Assembly (NCBI GenBank): GCA_025529335.1
Contig: JAMYHX010000003.1
Coordinates: 1 to 64,000, forward strand
DNA from: Rhizopus sp. PT2906
Lineage: Eukaryota; Mucoromycota; Mucoromycetes; Mucorales; Rhizopodaceae
Direction: 5' to 3'
DNA length: 64,000 nucleotides
The notes under the pieces were generated by a model. That model was not told the DNA's origin. It was given only the letters and a program-made list of their open reading frames with translations, and did no database searches. A program made the position numbers and the translations under genes. Below are positions 47,371-59,924 of this stretch, in pieces (position 1 is the first letter of the stretch; every line of letters starts with the position of its first letter).

Positions 47371-48943
47371 CCCAACTTTCAGCAAGTAGACTATGTCAAA
47401 ATATAAGCCACGAAAAAAAGAGAGAGAGAAAGAAACTTATAAAGACTGACCAAAGGGCGAAAGGATATAGAGTTCTCGATTACTGTAATGTTTTATCAAT
47501 CCAAGGACTCATTATCAAGCTGACGAAATCATATCGTTTTCGCTTATTAATGAAAGTGATTATCACAAATCCTGTATTGTCAACTGTATGTCGATAAAGA
47601 AGCTGCGAGTATACTCATCTATTTCTGCTGAGGTAAATAGCAATATTATTATAACTGGGAGAATAGTTAAGATATAAAGTAAGCATGAGATAAAATGGTT
47701 CATATGAGGTCAGTTGCTGATATGGTCAAGGTAATGAATCAAATGGTAAAATACACTATATGCATTAAATAGGTATCCAGAGGCTTGATACAAGTTTTGA
47801 TCATCATTCAACTTTAGCTCTAGTCATTTTTGAACCTTATTACATTTCGAGAAGTAAAGTAGTCTCGGAAAAAATTCACAATTGTAAGCTTTAGGCTTTG
47901 ATGAACATATGCACTATGCATGAGATATTGTACTATCGATGATGCATGTTGGTCATATTGTTCTAAATCTCATCTGCTGCAATTCAAATCTAAAGTTTTA
48001 ACTATTCAAAAGGAGTAAAGGTTGATTCACACTACTTGAGCCCAAGCGGAAATTGTTTTTACTGTATTCATCATGATGAAACGTAATCAAATACATCCAT
48101 TTAAGATAGCTGACACGATTAAACAATAAGAGAAGTTTTTCATTAAAAAATAAGCAATAACACATGAGCTTCTCTTGCTGCCAAGTTATGCCTTTATGAA
48201 AATCGATGGCTTTTCTTAACTGTCATCTTTACATTGTCAATAGTCTGACAAATACGGATTGAACTATGACCAAGGATCACCTTTCTTTAATTTATGCTTA
48301 CTATATGGATCATTCGTATAGTGATTATAGTACACCCTACAGATCAGACGCTATACAACATGAACTCGTTCGAGAACACTGAAAAAGATAAACAGGTTTA
48401 AAAGTAGGCTACGAATATCGTTGATAGGAGATTTTACGGCAATCTTTTCAACCAAAAAGTATATAATTGTTTCTTTATAGTATATTTCCAAGTGTTTTTC
48501 ATCTTTATTCAACATTACATTTGCTTTTCTTTATCTTTTTAATTTATCTTGCAACATCACCACAAAAGAGAAAGGGATACTATGCATCTTTCGATACTAT
48601 TATACTCAGAAAAAAAAGGAGAGTAAAAGAGATGCTAAAACACTCAAGATCGATTCGTTGGTTTATAACCCCCCCCACATCAAGGAAAGTCTACTGCAGT
48701 TACATGGATTGAATACATACATTTAGGAGAGCAAGCTCACCATTGAAATGCAAAAACCAGTACTATTAGGAAATACTCTATAAAGGTTTAGTTTAATGGT
48801 AAAAAGTCCAACTTGAAAAAAAAAAAGATAAGTTTTCTTTATATATAAATATAGACAAATAAGATGGGGATATACAAAATGAGGAAAAAAAAATAAGAGT
48901 TATAAACTGTGTACAATGATGATATTAAGAGATTTTAAATAAT
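47371..48943. other. Intergenic stretch
   Basis: No supported gene. Short frames are unconnected and without motifs. Confidence 0.45.
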
Positions 48944-50914
48944 TCAGTAAGACTTGGTTGCAGTTCTTGCTGCGGATAGACGATCAAAGGTACCAAAGTA
49001 AGCAGATACGGCTTGATAGTAAGCAGAAGCGATTGCGCGGGCAACAGGGCCACGGAAACCGTAGATGCAACGGAGTGCGATCCATTGTTGTTGACGCTTG
49101 GGAACCTTGGCGCGAATAGGAAAGCCAGGATCATTACGGAGAGTGGGACCAATGGCAGTATAGATTTCAAAAGCAGCACGGATACTATCTTGCACTTCCT
49201 CAGGTAAGCCATCGATTCCCCTTTGAGCCTTGTCAGAGATTTGGTCAGCCAAGTTCAGGATACGGATAGCAAATGATTTGAGTGTGCCTTCTCCTACTTG
49301 CATGGGATTTCTAGCGAATTTCAAGAGTTGATAGATAGCCTGAGGAGGATGAGGCATGTATTGAAGAGGCACATAGCAGCGACCCACAAGACTGTCAGCA
49401 ATGATATCACGAGCAATGTTGATCAGTTGAAGGCATTGACCAGTAGCTCTTGCTCTAGACAAGACGTCTTCGTTACGAACAGTCTTATCTCGACCACCCC
49501 AGTTACCGCGACCAGTCTTGTACATAATGACACAAGTACAGAGTTCACCAAAGGTACCGGAGATTAAAGCAGCATAACGGAGTAAGTCTGATTGCTTTTT
49601 GATAGGCTTTCCACGAAGATCGAGCTCCCAGGCTTCAGTGAGCTCAAACATGGCACGAGGGCAAAGGTAATGAGAGATGCGAGCAAAATTTCTAAATATG
49701 GCCAAGACATCATCATTAGGAAGCATCGAGGCGTAGTAATTCCAGTCAACATGTGAAGGTACAGATAAGTCATCATCTGTGGTGGCTACAACACGGTCTT
49801 CCTTTTCGGGTGCTTCGGTAAAGACATCACGGAGGAACTTTCGGATGGTTACCAGGTTTTGCTCACACTGTTCAGGAGTAGGGGCATCATCAACTAAATC
49901 ATCGGCAGTACGGAAGAAGGAGTAAAGGAGACAGAGGTCTTGACGAAGGTTAGCAGGGAATAAGGCAGCCATCGTCTTCCATGAGCGGGATGCAGGGCCA
50001 AGAGCGCGAATGGCGGTGTTTAAATCCTCAATAGGACCTGTGTGAAGATCGGATTCAGAGGGCATGTTCAAGATGAGTCTAAAGATGGCCACCCAGTAGA
50101 TAGTGGTTAAAGGGTCTTGAAGTTTGGCTTGTTTATCTTTGTCACAGGTAATCAAGTGAGGATATGTGTTCAAGATGGCGTCGAGATGATCCATGACATT
50201 ACAGACGATGACCAAGAGAGCAGCAAAGGCCAAAGCGTGTTGATAGGACAAGGTGTGGAAGAAGCCATGTTTTGAGGAGCTACAAATGAGATATGCAGCA
50301 GTAGAAGAGATAAATAAAGATGTAGAGATGGCCTTCCATCTTCTAATAAGGTAAGGGCCAGACAAGTACCAGAGGCCACCAATAGAAGCCAAGGTAAATG
50401 AAAGTATGTAATTAGAGGAGTTTCTATTAAGGAGTGGCCATGTGGGTGAGTGAGGGATACAATGAGATATATAATAAAACCATTACCTTAATATAGCAAG
50501 TACAACGAGACAAATTGATATTCCATGACGCATTAAACCGGAAATATAAATGTTAGAATTAGGCTTGACAAATGTAATTGGGAAATGCCATCTAGTGAGC
50601 AATCCACAGAGTGAGACTGTAAATATGGTGATGTATAAAAGGGTGAATGAGTCGTTTAGTAAGGTGTTATCGTTATCATGTAGTTGGACAGTAAGGTCAT
50701 TCCATGACCTTAATTTTAAAATGCTATCACTTGTGAATGTTCCATTGATATTGTGTGTATTTCTTGATTGGGTGTGTTGATGTAGAGTAAAGGGTATTAA
50801 GAATGAAATAGAGCCAAGTGTGATATATTTGACCTTGTCAAGTTTGCTTATAAATGGTCGATATATAGAAAAGATGAATAAAGCAGTGATGAATGAATTG
50901 AAGAGTGTAGACAT
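48944..50914 (-). CDS. CarRP/CarRA-like fusion: degenerate lycopene cyclase half plus phytoene synthase half
   Basis: Two exons, 50914-50487 and 50423-48944, join exactly to 635 residues, close to Mucorales CarRP/CarRA bifunctional proteins. Residues 144-635 include a squalene/phytoene synthase domain with DDLVD (317-321) and NIARDIIAD (478-486), both aspartate motifs needed to bind prenyl diphosphates. The N-terminal 250 residues follow the cyclase layout (YRPF near 18-21, TRWHF at 108-111, a helix with RRW near 170-172). However, the paired acidic motifs of heterodimeric-type lycopene cyclases are gone: where PLEE is expected there is LLND (85-88), and where LPVEE is expected there is LSYQH (201-205). 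Phytoene synthesis is plausible; cyclase activity looks lost. No phytoene desaturase (carB) gene is adjacent, unlike the usual Mucorales pairing. Confidence 0.85.
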
Positions 50915-53900
50915 TTTGTGATTTTATAAAAAAGGACTTGATTGTCAAATAAAAGAAAGATGAATAAAAAACGAAAAGGGTGAAGAATGGTGGCTATTTA
51001 TATAGGATTTTCAACTTGGGTTCTACACCCCCCAAAAAAGAAACAAAGCACAAATCCTCCTTTCATCTTTTTGACACACTAGTACCTTCCCCTTTCTTTC
51101 TCTCTTTAGTTTCTCTTGCTCTGTCACTATCTTTGTCCGCTTGTACCCCTCCTTTTTTTCTTTTTAGATTACACAAGAACTAATAAGTTTAGTAACTTAA
51201 CTTTAAAATTTTTTTGTCATTAGCAATGAGGCCATGCAAACTGGTTAATTTGGTCTTATTGAGATATTGAGAAGAACCTCCCTTAGATTTCCAAGGGAAC
51301 AAATATTCTTGAGTGTGGTATGAATTCAGATTTTTATCTTTTTGGTTGGGTCGTCAATTGTATTACGTTAACCAAGTTTTCTTGTCATCTATGTTTTGAA
51401 TAATATCTCCTTACTTTTTTGTGGCATACAACAACGATTGTCCCCCCTCTTGTCCCTCTAAATGTAATTTATAGTTTGCAAGATGACAAATTTAGATATG
51501 CTGTGAACTTTGCATCACTAATGCATAGGACCATTCAAACCTGTTTCTGTTACTTCTCAATTGAGTCACTCTTCTGTATGCACTGCTAATACTTGAGCAA
51601 TGTACACTCCATTGCACCCTTTGTACATTCGACAATAAAACTATAATTTTCATTAAATAGTAGCATAAAGAAGTGCTACTGCCAATATCACCTTTCATTT
51701 GTTTCATGAATATCAAAAATGCATTTCTTTCTTACATTCTCCCTTCCATTTTCTCCCCCTTTTCGTTCTTTATTTGCCACTACTTTGTCAACTATTCGAC
51801 CTTTTATCATTTTATCCCTTTGTTCTTTACATCTAACTCCCTTTCTCTTAACATATAGTTTAGCACTTGATATCATAATGATTGCTTTCTCTCCCGTTTT
51901 TAAAATCCAAGTTGACAGATAGTTTTTTGTGTTCCTGAATTCTATCTGTGCTCTAAATGTTGCCACCCAATGGGTTTCTTTGGCTTTTATTTTTGTTTTT
52001 TTTTGTTTGTTTAGTGAGTGAGAAGTAAGAGCGCATTGGACACATTCATTGGCACTTGATTACATCAAATGATAAGTGGCTGGGTGCGCAGAAATATAAA
52101 AAGATAGAAAAAAAAAAAAAAAACTGTGTCAACTGCAGGATCTCATGAGGGCTAACTTGTTCACGACTTCCCGTGAGCGGACATCTGGAAATATTTTTCT
52201 CCTATTTTGAACTAGCATTTTAAGGATCTGCCCTACAACTTTTTTTTTGTCAAGAGTGGCTGTAGTCAAGTAGAGGGAGGGAGAAATGATTATGTAAACA
52301 ATTGACACTTGTGCCTACAACGTGGCAATGGTTGCCACTCTTTTTGTATTCGAGGCTAGCTTTTTTCTTGTCACTCGTAGAAAGCTTATATATATTTACA
52401 CAGTCAATCATAATGCAAAACAGTGTTACATGCATACGGCTGATCTTAGATGCAGTGATATATATCCTTTTTTTTTACTATAAATAAAAGCCTAACGATA
52501 CCCAGGAAAAAAGGTCAGATAGGAACAGTAGTGCGAGGTTCCTGAACATGACATCGTTTAGGATAAGCATAGTCTCAGTCTAATCCATGAATAGATAGTA
52601 ATACTTGTGCCACGCAGTAACTGTTTGTATACTCTAAAAGAATAACAACAAACATGCGGGAGGATAGGACGTAGAGCCCAAAGAACACGGCCCAAATCGA
52701 TTTTCAAAATGTACGAAATTCTACTTTATTTTAAGCTATTGAGAATATCAGAATGCTCTATTGACATAATTTCCCTATATAACAATTATTAGATTGTATA
52801 GTCCCACACAGACGGTTGTTATATATTTCTTTATTTTTTTTTCACTCTCCCGTGACTTTAGTAGTAAAAGTACCGATTTTCGATCGAAGCGCATAAATTG
52901 ATATCATACTTATCGCAGATAAACCTGAGTGTCTCGCAACCTGCAGAAATCAATTGATTCAATAAAGCCAATCTATCCCTTTGATTCTAAGTATACTGAT
53001 TAAACCTTAAAGGATGTCTTTCTCTATCTATCTTTCTATTTTTACTTTATTCATCTTTAATATATCATTTCCTTGATAGTTACCTTTCTAAAAAAAAAGC
53101 TCGCTGCAGTGTTTTGCCTTGCGTAGGTGATACGCTGCAGATTGTATCACTTTAATTGGTTCTCCGCATGCATGACAGCTTTCTCTAGACATACTAGACC
53201 TCGATTGCAGCCAGTACTCATGATCGGTCCAGTCATTCTAAAGATTGTACACTTGGACTAGTGAGTAAACAAACTTTTATACTGTATATAGGTCATGTGG
53301 TGCTATAATTTCCCTTTTGTCCCATCGTAATACCCTCCGCACAAAAAAAGCTTTCAATTACGCGCGTCCTGTGTTTTGGACCATCATGTGTCAGCAAAGA
53401 ATTGTATATAAAAAGTTAATCCGTATTCGCATGCTTGAATTGACTCTCATACAAACACAAATTTAAACCTGTAATTCAAAGCCCCACTGCATGTCTCAAA
53501 TATTTGTTATTTTCCTTTTTTAATAATAAAATTCGGAAAAGAAAAAAAGAGAATTGAGAGAGAAAACAATAACATTACCTTTGGGCCATTGTTTATATGA
53601 TTTGCACAAAAAAGAGGTAGAAAAAAAACTTGAATGAGACATAACAACTTCCTTGCTCTGTTACAATCTGAACCTGTTTTTATCTAAAATAAGAAGGTTG
53701 GCATTAGCGTTTATCATGATCCAGACGCTTAGAAGGTGCAGTAACTAGAACACATACACAGATTGATGACCATCTCTGTATAATGTATGCTGTGTGTTGT
53801 TTAGGCAGTTTCCAGAGAAATGGGAAAAAGTATAAACATATCAAATGATTCAAGACAAACAATAAATTTTCATGTACTCCTTCTTCAGCCTAACTTGTAC

Positions 53901-56165
53901 CTCTCTTTTTCTAGGAGAATAAAAGAAGGAAACTAGATGATGCAAGCTGAGCTTTATTTTTCTCAATTTGTGCTTGTGCTTTGAACCATTGAGAATCTTA
54001 ATCTGCGGATTGGCGCTTCCTTTTTTTCTTCTCTTACTACCATGATTTTGTGAAAGCATACACAGGCCAATCATCCGTCATACAGTAACGATAAAGGAGT
54101 TAGAAAAAACCTGTCGGTCGGTCGGAAAAACTGTGCTGACTATGAATTATAACCCCTAGGATTACCCATCCGTTTGTAGCATGCCTTCTTTAACCTCGGA
54201 GTAGTCTATCTAATGCTAATAAGAGACAACAAAAGAGAGTGAGAAAGAGAGAAAAAGAGATTCATGTCATCTAAAATATGTTTGTATGTTGCTCTCAAGG
54301 AAACTCATAAAAAAGCAGCTTATCAATGAAACTATAAAAACCACGAATTGAGTCTATGGCTGTCATTACTTGTCACGGGATGAAGTAAATGCTTCGCCAA
54401 AAAAAAAGCCTCGAGCTTTTGAAGTGATACTATGATGCAAAAGAAATCCGTGTACTGCGCTGCAACTTTATAATCAGCCTTCGCATTTGCTTTTTCGTAG
54501 CCTTTAATCGTACATATGACATAATAACAGTTAAAGACTAACAGTTACTGTATTCTGTTTTAGTTTTCGTTTAGTAAGTTCTGGACTGTATAGAAAGTTT
54601 TGCTCCCTATTTAACCAAGAAAAGATGTACTCGATAGAAAAGTCTCCTGACGATAAAGGTTTAATAATCTACAACTGTCAATTTCTTCCATGAAGGAGCT
54701 GCATCTTATGCAACTTGGCTGCTTTTTGCAAGGTTCAATTCTGCATTTTCATTTCCAGTTCCCATCGCCATAAACTATAAACTTATAAGCCTTTTCCCGG
54801 TGACTTACTTGGTGTAGCTCCAAATGAGGTATGTAGATGCTTAGAGCCTGCAAGGTATTACATAATGTCTCATTATCCGTTCCAATGAATAAATATGTCG
54901 TAACAGTGCGTTCTATGGTCATGTTTTCGTCTCATTACGTTATGCTTCACATTAACAGAGGATATGTTACTATTTTAACTTTTTATGGTCAATGTACTTG
55001 TTGCATTCATATATTCAAACCAGTTACTTCAAAATTATATAGATAGATAATAGATTTTGAGATACACTAAGAGAACGGGCAATCTTTCTTTAATAGGGAC
55101 AGTGTAAAGAGGCCCAAAATAAGTTTAATATAGATGTCTTATCACTACTACGACATCTAAATGAATACTGAGTTACCTGCAGTGAAAAACCTGTTGTCTA
55201 AACCAACGTATTATTCACCTGTAATACAAGATCTTAGATTATAGATCCCTTCCCGCATCTTTTACTATACAATATTGCCTGATTTTTAGAACACGGTATT
55301 AGGTTACGTTTGGTTTACGTACAATGATGTGTGAGCTGTCACTTAACTCCTTTCCCCTAGTCGTTAAAATAGCCTTATTGAGATCGTACGGACGGGTACG
55401 AGTATAATAGAAATCGTATTATAAATAGTCGCTAAGTTTACTCCTTTCTTCGGCTTCTCGTCCAACCTTTGCTGTAAAATGTTCTCAGTATCCATTTACG
55501 AAATGTAGAGACTTTCCAAGAATTTTGCTCCTGGATTTGCCACTGTCTTTTCTTATTCTGTGAGCGTCAGTCCTGGGAAATGCCTCTTCCCTTTAGGCCC
55601 GATTCCGAATAGGAGGGCCTGCTTTTGGAATAAGGCCACGTTTGTTTAAAATGATCAGCTACTGTTGCTACCAATGATGCTACGAGTGATACTGATGCTG
55701 CCAGAATTTTTATAGTTTTGATCTAGGCTTTTAGAAGTAACTGTATGGTTTTGATACACAGATGAGTGCTCCTTAGTCAATACAACTATTATAACTGTAG
55801 TGACAGGTAAAGCAATATGGTCACGAAAGGCATAATCGCTCCCCTTAGCTCTCTCTGCTCTAACTTGATGCACTACTCCCTTCGTATTTTGATCACAAAA
55901 GTATGACACGTTTGGCTATCAGGGTCTATACAATGTCTCCTTTAAGGATGATCAATAATAGACAGTTGCTTATGGACATGTATGAACAACTTTGGTATGT
56001 GAAGAGTTGTGTTATTTATACACTTGTCCTACAGAAAAGTATATAGAAAATTAAAGGCGGGGTCCTTTGAAGGATGTTATTTATAATTTTATTGTGATTA
56101 GAACTAGTGTATTATTTTTAGGAATATAGCAAAATCATGATTGATCCGGTAACTTGTGCTCCACT
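50915..56165. other. Gene-poor stretch of 5.25 kb
   Basis: I found no supported gene. It starts with the presumed promoter of the CarRP-like gene, which includes an A/T-run and a CT-rich block at 51085-51170. Farther on are long poly-A/T runs (for example 52108-52124) and scattered short frames without motifs. It may contain decayed repeats or non-coding RNA genes that cannot be recognised by eye. Confidence 0.45.
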
Positions 56166-57206
56166 TTAGTAATCTTTAGAAGTAGTAGTCGACTCTCTAG
56201 AAGACATGATGATATTTGCCCATGCCTTTTCGCTGCCCTCTGGTGCTCTGGGAATTAAACCTGTAGACGGTCGACCAAGCGCCAACTTGGATAGTTGCTC
56301 TTGAAAGGCGGCCATGTCAACTTTAAAAGGCTTATCGCTTTTATTGCTGCTATTGTTGAAAGTGGCTGGCTTTGGGCTCGGTATTAATGTTGCTGAGATT
56401 GGATCAGTCTTTGCAGTGCTGCTGGAGGAGACATTTGATCCTATATTCAAGGATGCACGTTTATCCTGAGTGTAGTTGGTCTTGTTATAGTGATCGTAAT
56501 CAAGGCGCATTGAGTTACGTTTCTCGACTCTCTCTGTCTGCTTCATCTCAGTGTCAACATTCTAATAGAAACGTTACTTTACTGCAGACATCTATTATTC
56601 TTGGTATCTTACTGTGTCATTCACTTTAATGACTGAAGGATCAGGTACTTGCTTGCTTTCTACCCATTTCTTTTGTTCATACTTTGCCCTTATCCATTTA
56701 TCCATTAATTGGTCTTCAGGCCGCCTGTCCCCAAGGTTTGCTTCCCAATAACTAAAGAAATTGTCACAATCTTTTCCTTCGTGAATTTTCAGCTAATAAA
56801 GACCTACGCGTTCGCGCGTTGATTTCCCCAATGAACCATACTTTCAATCTGATCAGGAGCCCAAGTATCCAAATCAACCGACTTTACTTTAATTGTGTTA
56901 TCAGCATGTTCTAATATCAGCCATTTCTCTTTCTTATTTACCTTTACTAATATGTGTCCCTAAAGACCTATGGATACCTGAACATCGTATGCAAATAAAG
57001 ATGCCCAAGTTCCAAGAAGCCCATCGAGGATCTGTTGCATAGATGAGATCAGATTGGTTTGTCTTTATGTTAAGCAAAAAAACTAAACCTTTTCTTCTAC
57101 AGTCAGCGCAATGTTTATTGTGAGTCTTTTGAAGCAGTTCAGTTAATATCTTGGCATGCTTCTCGTTCGCTTCTTTATTAGCTAATCTTTCTAGCCTTGT
57201 TGACAT
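56166..57206 (-). CDS. ArfGAP, Age2/SMAP-like
   Basis: GTPase-activating protein for Arf in vesicle traffic. Start at 57206. The first exons join at 57089/57031 and 56942/56886. They rebuild the ArfGAP zinc finger: CADCRRKDPRWASWNLGIFI then CIRCSGIHRSLGTHISKVKS, with the C4 cysteines and the arginine of GIHRSLG intact. The frame continues with LDTWAPDQI and the AYWEANLGD motif. The C-terminal half is Ser/Asn-rich low complexity with a possible effector segment. The short N-terminus fits the Age2/SMAP branch better than Gcs1 or Glo3. It shares a 276-base divergent promoter with DUS4. Confidence 0.9.
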
Positions 57207-57482
57207 TATGAAGAAAAAAGAGAGCGCGGGAACAGAATAACAAATCAAGGAGCTTTCAAGGAACCAATAAAAAAAAAGTAACACAGCCTTATGCTGATAG
57301 TGACATGGATCATGGCTCTCACTCTCACTTATTATTCTCTCCCTTTCCTTTTCGTCTTTTATAGCTTTGAAGAGAAAGGACAAAAGTGTTTACTACTATC
57401 ACCCGACGAATGAACCTCAGCCCTTTTCATTTCTTAATGCACAAGCCACGGAGTCAATCCCTTTTTTCTCTTTCTTTACAAA
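57207..57482. promoter_or_regulatory. Divergent promoter between ArfGAP and DUS4
   Basis: 276 bases separating two outward-reading starts. It is pyrimidine-rich near 57455-57478, just before the DUS4 start. Presumed shared promoter; no specific site recognised. Confidence 0.45.
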
Positions 57483-58634
57483 ATGACAGATAGAAAAAAG
57501 ACAACACCCTTGGATGTCCTGCAACGCAAAAAAAGGATCAATGTATGTGCACCGATGGTGAGATACAGTAAATTACCTTTTCGAGAACTTGTTCGCAAGT
57601 AATAGAGAGAAACTTTAAGACTACAAAAAGGAATACTCAACCTTCATTAGATACAACACAGATATTGTTTACACACCCATGATCCTTGCTGATGTCTTCA
57701 AAAGTTCTGAATTTGCACGCAATACTGATTTCTCTACTAATCACCTGGACGATCCGGTTGTTGTGCAGTTTGCAGCAAACAAGCCAGTTGATCTTGCTGA
57801 TGCAGCTGAACTTGTTGCTCCCTTTGCAGGCGGCATAGGTAATAGACCAAAAAAAGAAAAAAGGTGTAAGCAAAATATAAACGATATAATAGATCTGAAC
57901 TGTGGATGCCCGCAAAAATGGGCTTATCAAGAAAGAATTGGTGCGTACCTTATGGAGGATCCAGAGAATGTGAGAGACATGATTCGAACTGTCAAGGGCC
58001 GTGTTGATATACCATGCAGTATTAAAATTCGGGTACACAAAGATTTGAGGTATTTAGGACAATATATCAAGTGAAGGTCTGAATGCTGACATGATTAAAC
58101 ACAGAACAACCTATGAGTTTGTCAAAAGAGCTGAAGCTGTGGGTGTAGACTTTTTAACTGTCCACGGGCGCACAAGGTTACAAAAATCCACAGAGCCTGT
58201 CAATTTTGAAGGGATAAAGCTTGTAAAGGAATCAATCAATGTGCCAGTTATAGCAAATGGTAGTATTTTCTCATTGAAGGATGCTGATGAAATGTACGAA
58301 AAGACGGGTGTAGATGGTGTTATGTCAGCCAGAGGGTTACTACAGAATCCAGCGCTATTTGCAGGATATGAAACCACACCATGGGAATGTATAGAGGTTA
58401 GAAGTGAACAGGATATAACATCAAAAAGTACTAACCATGAGGCTCTAGGAATATGTACGCCTTGCACTTGGATATGGTACAAACACGTTTATATTTCACC
58501 ATCATTTGATGTTTATGTTTGAAGACATTATGTGCAATGCAGAAAGGAAAACATTCAATACATTGTCAAGTATACCAGCTATTTTGGATCATTTAGAAGA
58601 AAATTGGGGATTGGATGTCAGTAAACTCGTATAA
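57483..58634 (+). CDS. DUS4: tRNA-dihydrouridine synthase 4
   Basis: Flavin enzyme that reduces uridines in the tRNA D-loop (positions 20a/20b in yeast). Exons 57483-57598, 57651-57838, 57893-58049, 58105-58396 and 58449-58634 join exactly to 312 residues. Motifs are intact: CAPMVRYS at the FMN site, TPMILADVF, VVQFAANKP, DLNCGCPQ with the catalytic Cys, IKIRVHKDLR, VHGRTR, VIANGSI and GVMSARGLL. Splicing out 58397-58448 restores EEYVRLALGYGTNTFIFHHH, the Dus4 C-terminal helix region; reading through gives an unrelated tail. Confidence 0.94.
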
Positions 58635-58958
58635 GTTTCAACTATGTAAATAACTTTGATATATCTCCCAATTAATTAATTAAAAAGCATAATACAAATG
58701 AAAAATGCCTTGTATGGTTGTTTTTGTTCATTAAAATGAGAAAAGGGGAGTGTATGCTAATAGTATATATTGCTGACAAGAGAGATCTTTATAATATTTA
58801 GACAAGGAGTTATTTTAGACAGTAAAATGTAGTGAAATGCCCTTTCAAACACCAAAAAAGTACCGTCATATTATTACAACACAAATATTACATACAATTT
58901 GATTCAAGAGCATCAACAGAGCTGATTCATTCACATCAAATATATATATACAAACTCA
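58635..58958. other. Short convergent intergenic stretch
   Basis: 324 bases between the 3' ends of DUS4 and CFD1, AT-rich. No gene. Confidence 0.4.
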
Positions 58959-59924
58959 CTATTTGGAGACCAGGCCATCTACTTTCTCACAAACTTGCTG
59001 AAAGATCGAAAACAGACCAGATTCTTTGAACATATGAACATAAGATCCTGCACCTTCTGTATCGACCATGGTTGTAAACTTTGGGTCAATAGGAATTCTG
59101 CCCAAAAATTCAATGCTTTGTTCTTTTGCCATAGCCTCACCGCCTCCTGAAGAAAAGATGTTTGTACATTCCTATAAAACTATATAAGCACAACGAAAGC
59201 TTTCATCAAGGTTAAAATCTCTTTTTTTTACCGCACAATGAGGACAAATATATCCACTCATGTTTTCAATGACACCCAAGATAGGTAGACCGACTTTTCT
59301 ACAGAATGAGAGTTCTTTACGAACATCAGCAATAGCAACAGCCTGAGGAGTTGTGACAATAACAGCACCATCTGGATTACATGTCTTTAAGTACTCCACT
59401 ATACTGATATGCTCATCAGAAGTGCCTGGAGGTGTATCAATTAATAAATAGTCTAGTTCTCCCCAGTAGACATCCTGTAAAAACTGCTTTATCATGGCTA
59501 AAATAAAATGATCAATACCCTCATATCATGTCAAAGTTTCCAAACTTACCATTCTTCTTGGGTCCTCTCCAGACAACCGAGCTATTCTTACTCTCTAAAA
59601 GAAAACCAATGGACATACAAGATAATCTTTGATTTTCATCTGCATAAACAGGAATCCAGCTAAGCAAAAAAGTCCATAAGTTATTATCATTTCATTATAA
59701 CAACAATCGTACCCTTGCGAAGCTTGGTGTACTTTTTTACCGTCCAAGCCCAACATTCGAGGAATGCTAGGACCTGTCAGATCAATATCCAATACTCCCA
59801 CTTTTTTGCCCTGTTGCACTAATCCAAGAGCTAACTGCGTTGTCACTGAGGACTTTCCTACACCGCCTTTTCCAGAAAGTATAAGAACGATGTGCTTGAT
59901 GTTGGATAGATTAATGTCAGACAT
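58959..59924 (-). CDS. CFD1: Cytosolic Fe-S cluster assembly ATPase, CFD1/NUBP2
   Basis: Scaffold P-loop NTPase that forms a complex with Nbp35 to build 4Fe-4S clusters for cytosolic and nuclear proteins. Start at 59924. SGKGGVGKSSV is the deviant Walker A with the extra Lys; DIDLTGPSIPRMLGL follows. Splicing links to WIPVYADENQRLSCMSIGFL and VVWRGPKKN, then LIDTPPGTSDEH. The cluster-binding cysteines are in YICPHC, followed after the last intron by ECTNIFSSGGGEAMAKE. It ends in VDGLVSK. It lacks the N-terminal Cys-rich extension of Nbp35, so CFD1/NUBP2 is the right branch. Confidence 0.94.

Noticed and set aside
51667..51700. Possible light-response motif near TGCCAATATC upstream of the CarRP-like gene
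   Set aside because: The bases do not fit the described Mucorales photoresponse element spacing, and the position is about 770 bases upstream; too weak to report.
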